Part shown: positions 7,581 to 14,409 of the stretch, one piece after another | How positions within the stretch are numbered: the stretch's first letter is position 1 | Layout of the letters: each line of letters opens with the position of its first letter | Assembly (NCBI RefSeq): GCF_003144325.1 | Contig: NZ_PENS01000009.1 | Span: 124,001-188,000, forward strand | Source: Proteus terrae | GTDB lineage: Bacteria; Pseudomonadota; Gammaproteobacteria; Enterobacterales; Enterobacteriaceae | Direction of reading: 5' to 3' | Length of the DNA: 64,000 bases | Position numbers and translations under genes: made by a program | The notes under the pieces: generated by a model | Databases searched by the model: none | What the model saw: the letters and a program-made list of their open reading frames with translations, nothing else | Told to the model about the DNA's origin: nothing

Positions 7581-8481
7581 TATCACCTCCAACAACTTTG
7601 CTTAAACGCGGCTTCCCATATTTCTCCTTCATCGTCGATTTTGAAGAGCCCCCATACGAAAGCTGCGCTGGTTGTAGCACACCCCCAGGACCCCTTTGGA
7701 ACCATCGATCTTCTATCGGTGCGGAATAATTGATCTTTGGGAATGACAGTCGTACAAAGTTACGGCGGCAATTTTCATCGATGTTGAATTGTTTAGCCTG
7801 CTCTAGAGTCATTCCGATCAAATTCGCCTGAAATCGAGCGTTATCTGTCAGAACTGAGCTGCCCCTACTGGCTTGCTGAGCATCACCACCATTCAGTGCT
7901 CCAGCTTTGCTGGTGTGGTGAAGAAATAGCACTGTTGTTGAGTTCTCACGGCAAAGTTGTTCCATGTAGGCTAGCAGTCCAGCCATATGGCCGCCGTCAT
8001 TCTCATCCAGTTTGTGAAAGCGCCGCAACGTATCAAAGATGACTAGCCGTGCATTACGAGTGACGTTGGCAAGCCAGCGCCGCCATTCTATCGTCATCAC
8101 ATCCACGCCACAGCCAACAAGGGGAGCGACATGTAGGTTAGTAAATACTGTTTCCTTCTCTATTTCTTTAAGGCGTTCACCGATGGAATAAAAACGCCCA
8201 TTAAGCACATCGGATGGATCTTCACCTGTGAGGAATACAACTCGGCCAGCAGTTCGCTGCCATGCTGTGTCCATGCCAGAGAAATCAAGCATGTCAGGGC
8301 CACCTGATACTGTGATGGCAGCTTGTAATGCAAGCATCGTTTTCCCTGTCGCGCCAGGCGATACAAGTGCCCCCACAGTACCTGATTTGAAACCTGGCAA
8401 TACAAAATCGAGCGGGGCAGGCTCATGTTCTACGGCGTGTCGCAGGTCGAGCCACGAAAAATTTTCCATGAATTCGCTCAT
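7570..8481 (-). CDS. repA: RepA, IncQ-family hexameric replicative helicase
   Basis: 303 residues, close in layout to the ~279-residue RSF1010 RepA. Matches in order: GTVGALVSPGATGKTMLALQ (Walker A, about residues 33-52), FLTGEDP (~90), LVIFDTLRRFHKLDEND (Walker B, ~145-160), FLHHTSK (~185), QQASRGSSVLTDN (~200) and DRWFQRG (~262). It belongs to the RecA/KaiC-like helicase group and unwinds DNA at oriV as a ring. The start ATG 8481 overlaps the stop of the small gene before it (ATGA). A chromosomal island carrying it would be able to replicate after excision; the RepB primase normally needed is not in the window. Confidence 0.93.
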   Translation of the reverse strand: MSEFMENFSWLDLRHAVEHEPAPLDFVLPGFKSGTVGALVSPGATGKTMLALQAAITVSGGPDMLDFSGMDTAWQRTAGRVVFLTGEDPSDVLNGRFYSIGERLKEIEKETVFTNLHVAPLVGCGVDVMTIEWRRWLANVTRNARLVIFDTLRRFHKLDENDGGHMAGLLAYMEQLCRENSTTVLFLHHTSKAGALNGGDAQQASRGSSVLTDNARFQANLIGMTLEQAKQFNIDENCRRNFVRLSFPKINYSAPIEDRWFQRGPGGVLQPAQLSYGGSSKSTMKEKYGKPRLSKVVGGDNDW

Positions 8482-8717
8482 GCAACACCTCCAGCTTTTG
8501 CAGCTTGGATAGAGGATGTCTTGATACGACGATTAATTTCAGCTTCTACGGCTAGATTTACACATGCGGTGGACAGTTTTGTTGCACGAGCAATGGATAA
8601 GCACACATAAGCACGATGAGAAGAATAGCCACTTGCAGCCGCCACATCGAGCATCAATGAAAATGATTCCGACGAAACAATCTTGCGGAAATAAGAAGGG
8701 TGAATTTGTACGTTCAT
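8478..8717 (-). CDS. small protein upstream of repA, possible rep-operon regulator
   Basis: 79 residues from ATG 8717 with GAGG six bases before; a TTG start 12 bases earlier is possible but weaker. Predicted mainly helical (FSLMLDVAAASGYSSHRAYVCLSIARATKL), reminiscent of a helix-turn-helix but not a recognised family. Its stop overlaps the repA start by 4 bp. IncQ replicons carry a small autoregulatory gene in this place, so a control role is inferred from position only. Confidence 0.6.
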   Translation of the reverse strand: MNVQIHPSYFRKIVSSESFSLMLDVAAASGYSSHRAYVCLSIARATKLSTACVNLAVEAEINRRIKTSSIQAAKAGGVA

Positions 8718-8859
8718 GACAAACCTCAACAGTATATGGTTGAGGCGCGGGTTCTCGCTGTTGCACGAGAGTCATGAGAGCATACTGATTTCTCAGGTAA
8801 TGTCCGCCTCCCTGCGCCATATGGGGAGACTTGCGGCGGGAAACTATGGCCGCTGACCC

Positions 8860-8896
8860 AAATTAGTATGCTGTTTTTATATAGCGGCCAGCTACC
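8860..8896 (-). repeat. leader block shared with the flhC-like gene
   Basis: On the minus strand GGTAGCTGGCC is followed after 9 bases by AAACAGCATA. The same two cores occur at 9729-9752, separated by 3 bases. This copy lies ahead of the rep operon and contains a TATATA that could be a -10 element. Probably a shared operator or promoter part; the binding protein is unknown. Confidence 0.45.
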
Positions 8897-8904
8897 GCAA
8901 GCGA

Positions 8905-9030
8905 TTAAAAGCTGGATACAAGGATTGCTGACACAATCTTGCCAACAATTTTAATAATGTCCACTCCAAACAAACTTGCGATTACTGTGCCAGCAATAAT
9001 CATTTCAACCTTGGTAATTTGTGTGTACAT
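8905..9030 (-). CDS. 41-residue single-span membrane peptide
   Basis: ATG 9030 follows a strong ribosome-binding site (TTGAGGAGATTTGTT), 11 bp after the stop of the flhC-like gene, so it is very likely co-expressed. The peptide has a short polar N-terminus (MYTQITKVE) and an almost entirely hydrophobic remainder with a glycine pattern (MIIAGTVIASLFG, IIKIVGKIVSAILV). It could be a small membrane regulator, a toxin-like peptide or a pilin-like subunit. No family recognised. Confidence 0.6.
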   Translation of the reverse strand: MYTQITKVEMIIAGTVIASLFGVDIIKIVGKIVSAILVSSF

Positions 9031-9041
9031 AACAAATCTCC

Positions 9042-9608
9042 TCAAAACAACGGTTGTTGGTCACCAGGTTTAGGACAGGTAGCAATATGTCCAATGCGAT
9101 GATCTGCTTTGGGATGCTCCCAATTACTCTTTCCACAAGTAGGACAGCATTTACTGACAACTTTATCTCTCAATCCAGGCCCACTAAAAACTTCACTCTG
9201 ACAATGTACACATTCAACAAAAAAAGCCTCACCACTTTTTATTTCTTTACATGCTTTGTAAAAGCCAGATATATCAAAGTCTTTTTCACTTCTTAACCAC
9301 TCACATGCTTTTATAACAGCTTCCATGTGAGCCATTTTTTCACTAAGTTCAACATAAACATTAATTGCCGCCGAGTACTTTATCCAATCCTCCTTTGACA
9401 GGATATCCTGCCCATAACTCGCTCGGCGACGCTCCTTGATGGCTAAATCTTCTCTTATTTTTCTGATTTGCTTATAAGTAAAGGATGTTTCCTCCATGAC
9501 AATGCAAGTAGAAAACCCTTTTTTTACAAGGTAATAGCCAAACGCCCATCGGTTAAGATGATGTCGAGCTGGTAAAAATGGTAATGGTTTGAAGATGTTG
9601 GATTGCAT
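9042..9608 (-). CDS. FlhC-family transcriptional activator (AcaC/SetC/SgaC-like)
   Basis: 188 residues from ATG 9608 (GGGGGC before it); a GTG start at 9677 would add 23 unlike residues. The C-terminal third has the zinc-binding cysteine set of FlhC: CVHC then CCPTC and a further Cys near the end (CPKPG). The N-terminal part (HHLNRWAFGYYLVKKGFST, FTYKQIRKIREDL) fits the helical FlhC body. Known relatives are the C subunits of the AcaCD, SetCD and SgaCD activators that switch on transfer genes of IncC plasmids, SXT ICEs and SGI1. These act with an FlhD-like D subunit, and no D gene is seen here. It probably acts at the four boxes listed. Confidence 0.85.
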   Translation of the reverse strand: MQSNIFKPLPFLPARHHLNRWAFGYYLVKKGFSTCIVMEETSFTYKQIRKIREDLAIKERRRASYGQDILSKEDWIKYSAAINVYVELSEKMAHMEAVIKACEWLRSEKDFDISGFYKACKEIKSGEAFFVECVHCQSEVFSGPGLRDKVVSKCCPTCGKSNWEHPKADHRIGHIATCPKPGDQQPLF

Positions 9609-9702
9609 AAAGCCCCCGCTCAAAGTGTTAAACGATGAACAGGTAAAGACCCCATGCCTTCCTGATGTCCTAATCACAAATTGTGAATAGGCTACTTGAA
9701 TG

Positions 9703-9719
9703 GGCTGAGTTGAACTCAG
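9703..9719 (-). promoter_or_regulatory. palindromic operator candidate in flhC-like leader
   Basis: GCTGAGTT-G-AACTCAGC, a perfect 8-bp inverted repeat with one central base, 30-45 bases downstream of the predicted transcription start. The size fits a dimeric repressor site. Confidence 0.45.
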
Positions 9720-9759
9720 CTAAAATAATATGCTGTTTAAAGGCCAGCTACCTATCTAA

Positions 9760-9787
9760 ATAATAGCAAGAAGAAGGGAGTTGTCAA
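9760..9787 (-). promoter_or_regulatory. sigma-70 promoter of the flhC-like gene
   Basis: On the minus strand TTGACA (9782-9787), a 16-base spacer and TATTAT (9760-9765): near-consensus, so the activator gene is probably transcribed strongly unless repressed. The block shared with the rep operon begins right at the expected start. Confidence 0.75.
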
Positions 9788-9917
9788 CAACTCCAAAGCC
9801 AAAATTAGTCAATCATTTCATTCAGTTAAGTTTGTTCCGTCAGAACAAATTTCCATTACTGTAATTATCATAATTACGATAATACCGTAATTCTCGTAAC
9901 CCTAATCTTTTTTCCAT

Positions 9918-9945
9918 TTTGTCCAAAAAGGGCAGTTTGGCGTGC
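9918..9945 (+). promoter_or_regulatory. activator box B, upstream of fimbrial operon
   Basis: TTTGTCCAAAAAGGGCAG followed by TTTGGCGTGC, matching boxes A and C in almost every position. It lies ~75 bp before the pilin start. The 410-bp gap 9609-10019 otherwise holds the divergent flhC-like promoter and AT-rich DNA. Confidence 0.65.
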
Positions 9946-10019
9946 GTATATGTCAGTCTTCTGAATACACAATTCTCCATGCGAAAACGCATTTTCTATT
10001 CAAAATGGAGATATAACAA

Positions 10020-10607
10020 ATGCAAATTTTTAAATACGCCACCCTCACTACCGTTATTTTCCTGTCGTCCGCTGCCGCTTTTGCTGGTACAGGGACGGGA
10101 ACTTCTCAAATTTCAGCAACACCGCCAGCTTTGTCTGTGGTCGAAGTTCAGCCGTACACGATGACGTTGGAACGCCTGCCCGGAGCCGCCCCAACAGGCG
10201 GGTTCTCTTTAAAAAGTTGGGCGACTTATCTGGCGCAAAATCCGGAGGACACAGTACAGCCCGGCTGCTTAAAAGTGACAGGAGATATGGATAAATCGGT
10301 CGGGATTACCATCACTAACCTGTCAAATCCCACAGCGCCGGGTGGAGCAACCTTAAGCTTCTCTGGAACACCAAAAATCAACCTAACTACTTCAACTGTT
10401 GACTGCGCAGATGCGATTTCCAAAACAAGTACAGGCGTCGGTATAAACGCGGCACCAGTTACATCAACTACTTCATCTTCTGGCGAGCTTTATATCGCCT
10501 GGTCGTATCGCCAACCCGCCACAGCCTCATCAGGATTCATGCAGCTCAGTGCATGGGAAGAAGGGACCTTTTCCGGAACGGTCGATATCACCGTCGATTA
10601 CCAATAA
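10020..10607 (+). CDS. fimbrial major subunit-like secreted protein
   Basis: 195 residues. Signal peptide MQIFKYATLTTVIFLSSAAAFA is cleaved near residue 22. The mature part is beta-rich, Thr/Ser/Gly-rich, has one probable disulfide (GCLKV and DCADA) and ends in an alternating hydrophobic strand (GTVDITVDYQ), as chaperone-usher pilins do. It is first in an operon with a chaperone-like and an usher-like gene. Likely the structural pilin; the subfamily (perhaps CS1/alpha-like) is uncertain. The start follows GGAG (ATGGAGATATAACAA). Confidence 0.7.
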   Translation: MQIFKYATLTTVIFLSSAAAFAGTGTGTSQISATPPALSVVEVQPYTMTLERLPGAAPTGGFSLKSWATYLAQNPEDTVQPGCLKVTGDMDKSVGITITNLSNPTAPGGATLSFSGTPKINLTTSTVDCADAISKTSTGVGINAAPVTSTTSSSGELYIAWSYRQPATASSGFMQLSAWEEGTFSGTVDITVDYQ

Positions 10608-10616
10608 TTCCAAAGT

Positions 10617-10645
10617 GTCAGGGCCAGCAAATCGTTGGCCCTGAC
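10617..10645 (+). terminator. intercistronic hairpin after pilin gene
   Basis: Perfect 10-bp stem GTCAGGGCCA / TGGCCCTGAC with a 9-base loop and no T-run. Such stems after pilin genes limit read-through and stabilise the pilin message, giving pilin excess over chaperone and usher. Confidence 0.6.
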
Positions 10646-10668
10646 CATTGCTATTCACTGAGGTCCTC

Positions 10669-11040
10669 ATGAAGCCCTTTACTAATTCAATCATGATGGT
10701 GACGCTAGCAGTTCTTCTATCAGCACCCGCGACTGCATTTCAACTTAAAGCCCATGACGTAGAGATCAGTCGTAAGTCAACGACTGAAATCCCAGTATCA
10801 AATACCCTAAATTCGCCAATAATAGTGAAAATCACCCCACCAGATGGGGTACAAGTATTTCCCCGACGCTTCCAACTGCTGCCAGGAGAGCGGCAAGTAG
10901 TAAAAGCACGAGAGAGAGATGGGAAAGTCTTATCTCAAAATGCAAAGATGGCATTTTCCTATGCCGTACAAAGCGAAGAAAAACAAGGCGTTCACTCAAG
11001 AATCACGCTGAGACTCCCGGTGAGGGAGGTTTCTCGATGA
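10669..11040 (+). CDS. short PapD-like periplasmic chaperone (one domain)
   Basis: 123 residues from ATG 10669 behind TGAGGT. Signal peptide MKPFTNSIMMVTLAVLLSAPATA. The mature ~100 residues match only the first immunoglobulin-like domain of fimbrial chaperones: paired strands, then VFPRRFQLLPGERQVVKAR, the FPR...L.PGE.Q signature. The second domain of ordinary ~230-residue chaperones is absent, with no frameshift relic before the usher gene, whose start overlaps the stop (ATGA). Function as a subunit chaperone is inferred. Confidence 0.7.
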   Translation: MKPFTNSIMMVTLAVLLSAPATAFQLKAHDVEISRKSTTEIPVSNTLNSPIIVKITPPDGVQVFPRRFQLLPGERQVVKARERDGKVLSQNAKMAFSYAVQSEEKQGVHSRITLRLPVREVSR

Positions 11041-13148
11041 AGAAAAAACTTTCACATGTGAAAGTTTTTGTGCCCACAGTCTTGTTGGCCGCAGCTTTCA
11101 CACTCACATCTTCACCAACTCGTGCGGATGACTACCTGATGAAGTTTGTCGTGAACGGACAAAACAAGGGGGAATACCTTGTTTCTCGTGAAGTAGATAG
11201 CATCACGGCTGAGCCAGGGCTATGGCAAGCAGCTGGTGTAAACACAACAGCATCACTTCCCTTGGAAAGGCTAAACAACATTGGTCATGCCAAAATTGTT
11301 TGGTCAGAACAAACCATCTACTTTTACCCTCGTAACAGCGTAGCCAAAGCCAGAAAGGTCAACCCAGAGGTTACAATTGAGCCAGATGTATCCAGTCTCG
11401 ATGTAAAATCCTTTGACTACTTTCTCACCTATCAAAGCAAAGGTGATATTTCGGGGAGCATCACGGGAACAGGCCGAGTCGGAAACCTCGATGCAGATAT
11501 TAGAGCTGGACTAGGAGGGCAAGAGTCATATTTCTCCAGCCAGTGGCACGACGAGGAGAACAGCAACGTCAAAGACATTGAAGTCGGTCGTGTTCAGCGC
11601 TACGGGCTGGATGGTTTCTCACTCACGAATGAAAGTAGCCTTGCCACTGGATCATTTTCTAATGACCAAATTGAGCTTTATTGGCCTGTTGGAACAAGGG
11701 TAGATGTATACCGTGACGGGACCTATTTACAATCCTTGGTTCTGGATAGTGAGCCGTTCTCTTACAAAATCGAACTGGATTACAGCAATAATCAATATAA
11801 ATTTGACGCTGTATTGCCCGATGGCACAACGGACACCAAAACAGTAGAAAGAGCCATTTCGGGACGACTTGCACCCGTAGGAGGGCTCAACTATCAAGTG
11901 GCTCTAGGCAAGTCTCCAACCACTGATGAAAGCAAGTTAATTGGACGCTTGAGCTACGGGATGACCAGTGAATTGTCACTTTTCGCTGGTCAGGATGAGC
12001 AGGAAAGACAGTATTTTTCCGCTTTATATTCAAGTGATAACTTTTCATTTGAGCCTGCTTGGTATGGCAGTAGTGGATACGCTCTGAGCGGTTCTTGGCA
12101 GGATGACGATCTTTCGATCTTTGGACAACTAAGTGATTTAGACAACTATCAATTACGCTCTGTTAGTGTTTCATCACGCTCTCTGTTTCAACCAACTATT
12201 CAGTACTCCTCCCGCACGCACGACGGCTATGAAACTCAGGAAACGACGCTACGCACGTATCACAGCACGCGCATTGAGGCACTGAATACATTAATTTCTT
12301 TATCTCCATACTATTCGAATCGTTTAACCAATGGTGTCAGATCCAACATCTTTGGAGGGCGGATGCTTGCTAGCATGGCAGAAGGTTGGCAGGTTTTGGC
12401 GTCTTATGAGCGTGAAAATAAAGATCTTGATGGTATTGGAGATATAGAACGCTTCAGTGGAGAGGTATCAAAACGATTCAGCTTGGGGCGGATCACCTAC
12501 CGCTACACGGCAAGCAATTTTGGTCATGGGTGGGAAGGTCAGCAACAAAGCCTACGTTCTGATCTTTGGAACTGGAAATTTGCAACTGTGTCAGCTTCGT
12601 TCAATCATTTGTCTGGTGGGGGTAACAACATTACTTTATCAATCAGTGGTAGCTTTGGCCGCACGGGATTCTCAAGAACGCCTCAGCGAAATCAAGCTCA
12701 GTTGGAGCTATCAACCTGTGAAGATTTAAACCTTAACGGCATCTGTGAACCATCTGAGCCAGAAGTTGAAGGCATTAAAGCAACAGTCGCTGGGCGGGAA
12801 GTAGTAACACCAGCCATCATTGGTTCACTCACACCTTATCAAAGTTACACCATTCAGGTAGGTAGCGGCTTTAACTTGTCCCCTCGTTACAAAGCAGTTG
12901 AATCAACAAGATTGATTAGAGGCGGAGTAAATAGGTTACGTTTACCGTTAACTGAAATTAGAGAAGTTGAAGGCCAGCTTGATCGAGACGGAATTCGAGT
13001 CGCTCTCGTTGACGCTGAAAAGGGAGATGTTCTAGCGGAACAAACCACTGAGTTTGGGGGATGGTATCTGTTTTATGCACCGGCTGGACGCAAGGTCAAG
13101 GTTGTGGAAGAACCTGAGTTAAAACCGGCTAAAAACTTTCACATGTGA
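11037..13148 (+). CDS. outer-membrane fimbrial usher-like protein
   Basis: 703 residues. Signal sequence near residues 8-30, then an N-terminal domain (LMKFVVNGQNKGEYLVS), a long beta-barrel region with alternating strands (about 130-560) and a C-terminal beta-sandwich part with a CEDLNLNGICEPSEPEVEG segment typical of CS1-type ushers. It would translocate and assemble the pilin in the outer membrane. Usual ushers are 800-880 residues, so this one is short. Both ends of the frame lie inside copies of one palindrome (11044-11069 and 13132-13155); the last residues (KNFHM) come from it, suggesting the 3' end was altered there. No tip adhesin gene follows. Confidence 0.8.
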   Translation: MKKKLSHVKVFVPTVLLAAAFTLTSSPTRADDYLMKFVVNGQNKGEYLVSREVDSITAEPGLWQAAGVNTTASLPLERLNNIGHAKIVWSEQTIYFYPRNSVAKARKVNPEVTIEPDVSSLDVKSFDYFLTYQSKGDISGSITGTGRVGNLDADIRAGLGGQESYFSSQWHDEENSNVKDIEVGRVQRYGLDGFSLTNESSLATGSFSNDQIELYWPVGTRVDVYRDGTYLQSLVLDSEPFSYKIELDYSNNQYKFDAVLPDGTTDTKTVERAISGRLAPVGGLNYQVALGKSPTTDESKLIGRLSYGMTSELSLFAGQDEQERQYFSALYSSDNFSFEPAWYGSSGYALSGSWQDDDLSIFGQLSDLDNYQLRSVSVSSRSLFQPTIQYSSRTHDGYETQETTLRTYHSTRIEALNTLISLSPYYSNRLTNGVRSNIFGGRMLASMAEGWQVLASYERENKDLDGIGDIERFSGEVSKRFSLGRITYRYTASNFGHGWEGQQQSLRSDLWNWKFATVSASFNHLSGGGNNITLSISGSFGRTGFSRTPQRNQAQLELSTCEDLNLNGICEPSEPEVEGIKATVAGREVVTPAIIGSLTPYQSYTIQVGSGFNLSPRYKAVESTRLIRGGVNRLRLPLTEIREVEGQLDRDGIRVALVDAEKGDVLAEQTTEFGGWYLFYAPAGRKVKVVEEPELKPAKNFHM
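11044..11069. repeat. 26-bp perfect palindrome at usher start
   Basis: AAAAACTTTCACA followed by its exact reverse complement, inside codons 3-11 of the usher gene. The inner 24 bp recur at 13132-13155. Confidence 0.85.
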
Positions 13149-13155
13149 AAGTTTT
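13132..13155. repeat. 24-bp perfect palindrome at usher end
   Basis: Identical to the inner 24 bp of the palindrome at 11044-11069; it contains the usher stop codon. As RNA it forms a stem with a 3' U-run and could also terminate transcription. Confidence 0.85.
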
Positions 13156-13175
13156 CTAGTACCAAAAGTGACCGA

Positions 13176-13203
13176 TTTGTCCAAAATGGGCACTTTGGCG
13201 TGC
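13176..13203 (+). promoter_or_regulatory. activator box C
   Basis: TTTGTCCAAAATGGGCAC followed by TTTGGCGTGC; the next bases (CAACTATGACT ... GAGTAAAAATA) also resemble those after box A, including the TAAAAATA -10-like element. It drives the gene at 13263. Confidence 0.65.
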
Positions 13204-13262
13204 CAACTATGACTAATTTATGAGTAAAAATAGCTCTGTGTTAAACAAATTGGAGATTGGTC

Positions 13263-13685
13263 ATGGCATATCATTTACATCTTGATTTTGAAAAAAAAGA
13301 GTATTTTTATTCCGAGCAAGCTTGGTCAACTCAAGAGACAATCCAAGGCCTTCTTCTTCCTATATCAGCGCACCCTTGCGCAGAGGATGAAGAAGTTTTG
13401 AGTGCTATTGAGGATGTTAAGCCTCTAATTGTTCAAGTGCTGAGTAAGGTTGAGATTGAGTGGCACGACTGGATGACACAAAAGCCGACAATTATTTATC
13501 AGGACGGCGTTAAGCCTATGATTTCTAAATTGCAGAAGGAGTTTTTTATCAATTCGTTCTGGGCTTATTTTAATGGTAAGAAACGTACCGCTCAGGCAGA
13601 ACTGAACCTTGAGGAGGCATTTTCTACTGAGCTGGAGCAGCTTGAACATGAGGGCGCCTTTATTTTTAAAGGTGTAGATAATTAA
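13263..13685 (+). CDS. hypothetical acidic cytoplasmic protein
   Basis: 140 residues from ATG 13263 with TGGAG seven bases before; a TTG two codons earlier is unlikely. No signal peptide or membrane span. Acidic and helical toward the C-terminus (AELNLEEAFSTELEQLEHEG), with aromatic-rich segments (YFYSEQAW, FFINSFWAYF). It stands alone behind box C, so it should be co-regulated with the transfer unit and fimbriae. Family not recognised. Confidence 0.65.
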   Translation: MAYHLHLDFEKKEYFYSEQAWSTQETIQGLLLPISAHPCAEDEEVLSAIEDVKPLIVQVLSKVEIEWHDWMTQKPTIIYQDGVKPMISKLQKEFFINSFWAYFNGKKRTAQAELNLEEAFSTELEQLEHEGAFIFKGVDN

Positions 13686-13759
13686 ACGGCTTTGTGCCCG
13701 TGAGGCCATAAGTTAAACGGGTACTAGAGATTAGAAAAGTTTTTATATCCACTTCATCG

Positions 13760-13900
13760 TCAGCCGTCGGATTGCTCCTTAGCGGCTGACGCCTCAGCCT
13801 TCTCATCAATATCTTTTATAATTTCCTTTGCCTTTTCATTAGCTTGCTGAACAACATCTGGTTTCTCCTGCTCTAGAATCTGCTCTAACGTTCTTGCCAT
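13760..13900 (-). CDS. 46-residue protein resembling an antitoxin N-terminus
   Basis: ATG 13900 is preceded by AAGGAGGT, a perfect ribosome-binding site, so translation is likely. The protein begins MARTLEQILEQEKPDVVQQA, like the N-terminal helix of many XRE-type antitoxins, then a Lys/Glu/Ala-rich helix ends it before any helix-turn-helix. It may be a trimmed antitoxin remnant or a complete small helical protein. A 9-bp-stem hairpin (13758-13791) covers its 3' end. Confidence 0.55.
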   Translation of the reverse strand: MARTLEQILEQEKPDVVQQANEKAKEIIKDIDEKAEASAAKEQSDG

Positions 13901-13965
13901 AATGACCTCCTTTTAAGACCAAGCTATTATAAACGATAGATATTAGATAACGAGAGGAATGACGG

Positions 13966-14064
13966 ATGACGCCGTTGATCTGGGGGATTTTGGGATTATT
14001 TGCCTTCTTTACAATAGTCACTATAGGTAGTCTGTACCTTTACAGTAAGCGGGATAAGCACTGA
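13966..14064 (+). CDS. 32-residue single-span membrane peptide
   Basis: ATG 13966 with GAGAGG eight bases before. One hydrophobic helix (PLIWGILGLFAFFTIVTIGSLYLY) ends in a basic tail (SKRDKH), which predicts an inward-facing C-terminus. Divergent from the 46-residue gene with a 65-bp spacer. Too short for family assignment; a type I toxin-like or membrane-regulator role is possible. Confidence 0.45.
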   Translation: MTPLIWGILGLFAFFTIVTIGSLYLYSKRDKH

Positions 14065-14080
14065 GCCAAATAACGCTCAA

Positions 14081-14107
14081 ATTGTCCAAAAAAGGCAATT
14101 CCAGAGG
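14081..14107 (+). promoter_or_regulatory. activator box D (degenerate), upstream of alpA/xis-like pair
   Basis: ATTGTCCAAAAAAGGCAATT keeps the TTGTCCAAAA...GGCA core of the other boxes but lacks the TTTGGCGTGC half. It precedes the two small regulators at the island end by ~65 bp. Confidence 0.5.
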
Positions 14108-14169
14108 TCAGCCTCGAAAGGTGATCAGGAGAAAATAACAACAACTCCTGACCACCCAAGAGAAAGATT

Positions 14170-14409
14170 ATGACCGAGAATCAACTGGTATCCATGCTGG
14201 AAAAAATCCAATCAATGGCCATTCCTGCGAAAGAAATCATGACCATTAATGACTGTGCCATCTACACAGGCCTGTCCACCTCGTACCTTTACAAGTTGAC
14301 ATCCAAGAAAGAGATCCCGTTTTTCAAGCCGATGGGAAAAAGGGTCTACTTCAAGCGCACAGAAATAGACCAGTGGTTGCTGCGTAACAAGCAAGGGGAA
14401 GCCTCATGA
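14170..14409 (+). CDS. excisionase/AlpA-type winged-helix protein
   Basis: 79 residues. Residues ~22-70 form a MerR-like helix-turn-helix of the excisionase group (MTINDCAIYTGLSTSYLYKLTSKKEIPFFKPMGKRVYFKRTEIDQWL): recognition helix, then a beta-wing ending in the R(T)EIDQWL helix. Such proteins bend att DNA (Xis) or activate integrase genes (AlpA). Its place at the island edge behind an activator box suggests recombination directionality. It overlaps the next gene by 4 bp (ATGA). Confidence 0.8.
   Translation: MTENQLVSMLEKIQSMAIPAKEIMTINDCAIYTGLSTSYLYKLTSKKEIPFFKPMGKRVYFKRTEIDQWLLRNKQGEAS

Noticed and set aside
9609-9677. Longer GTG-started form of the FlhC-like protein
   Set aside because: The 23 extra residues are unlike FlhC N-termini, and ATG 9608 gives the usual family length.
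13758-13791. Hairpin as a rho-independent terminator
   Set aside because: A 9-bp GC stem is there but no T-run follows in either direction, and it lies within the 3' coding end of the 46-residue gene.
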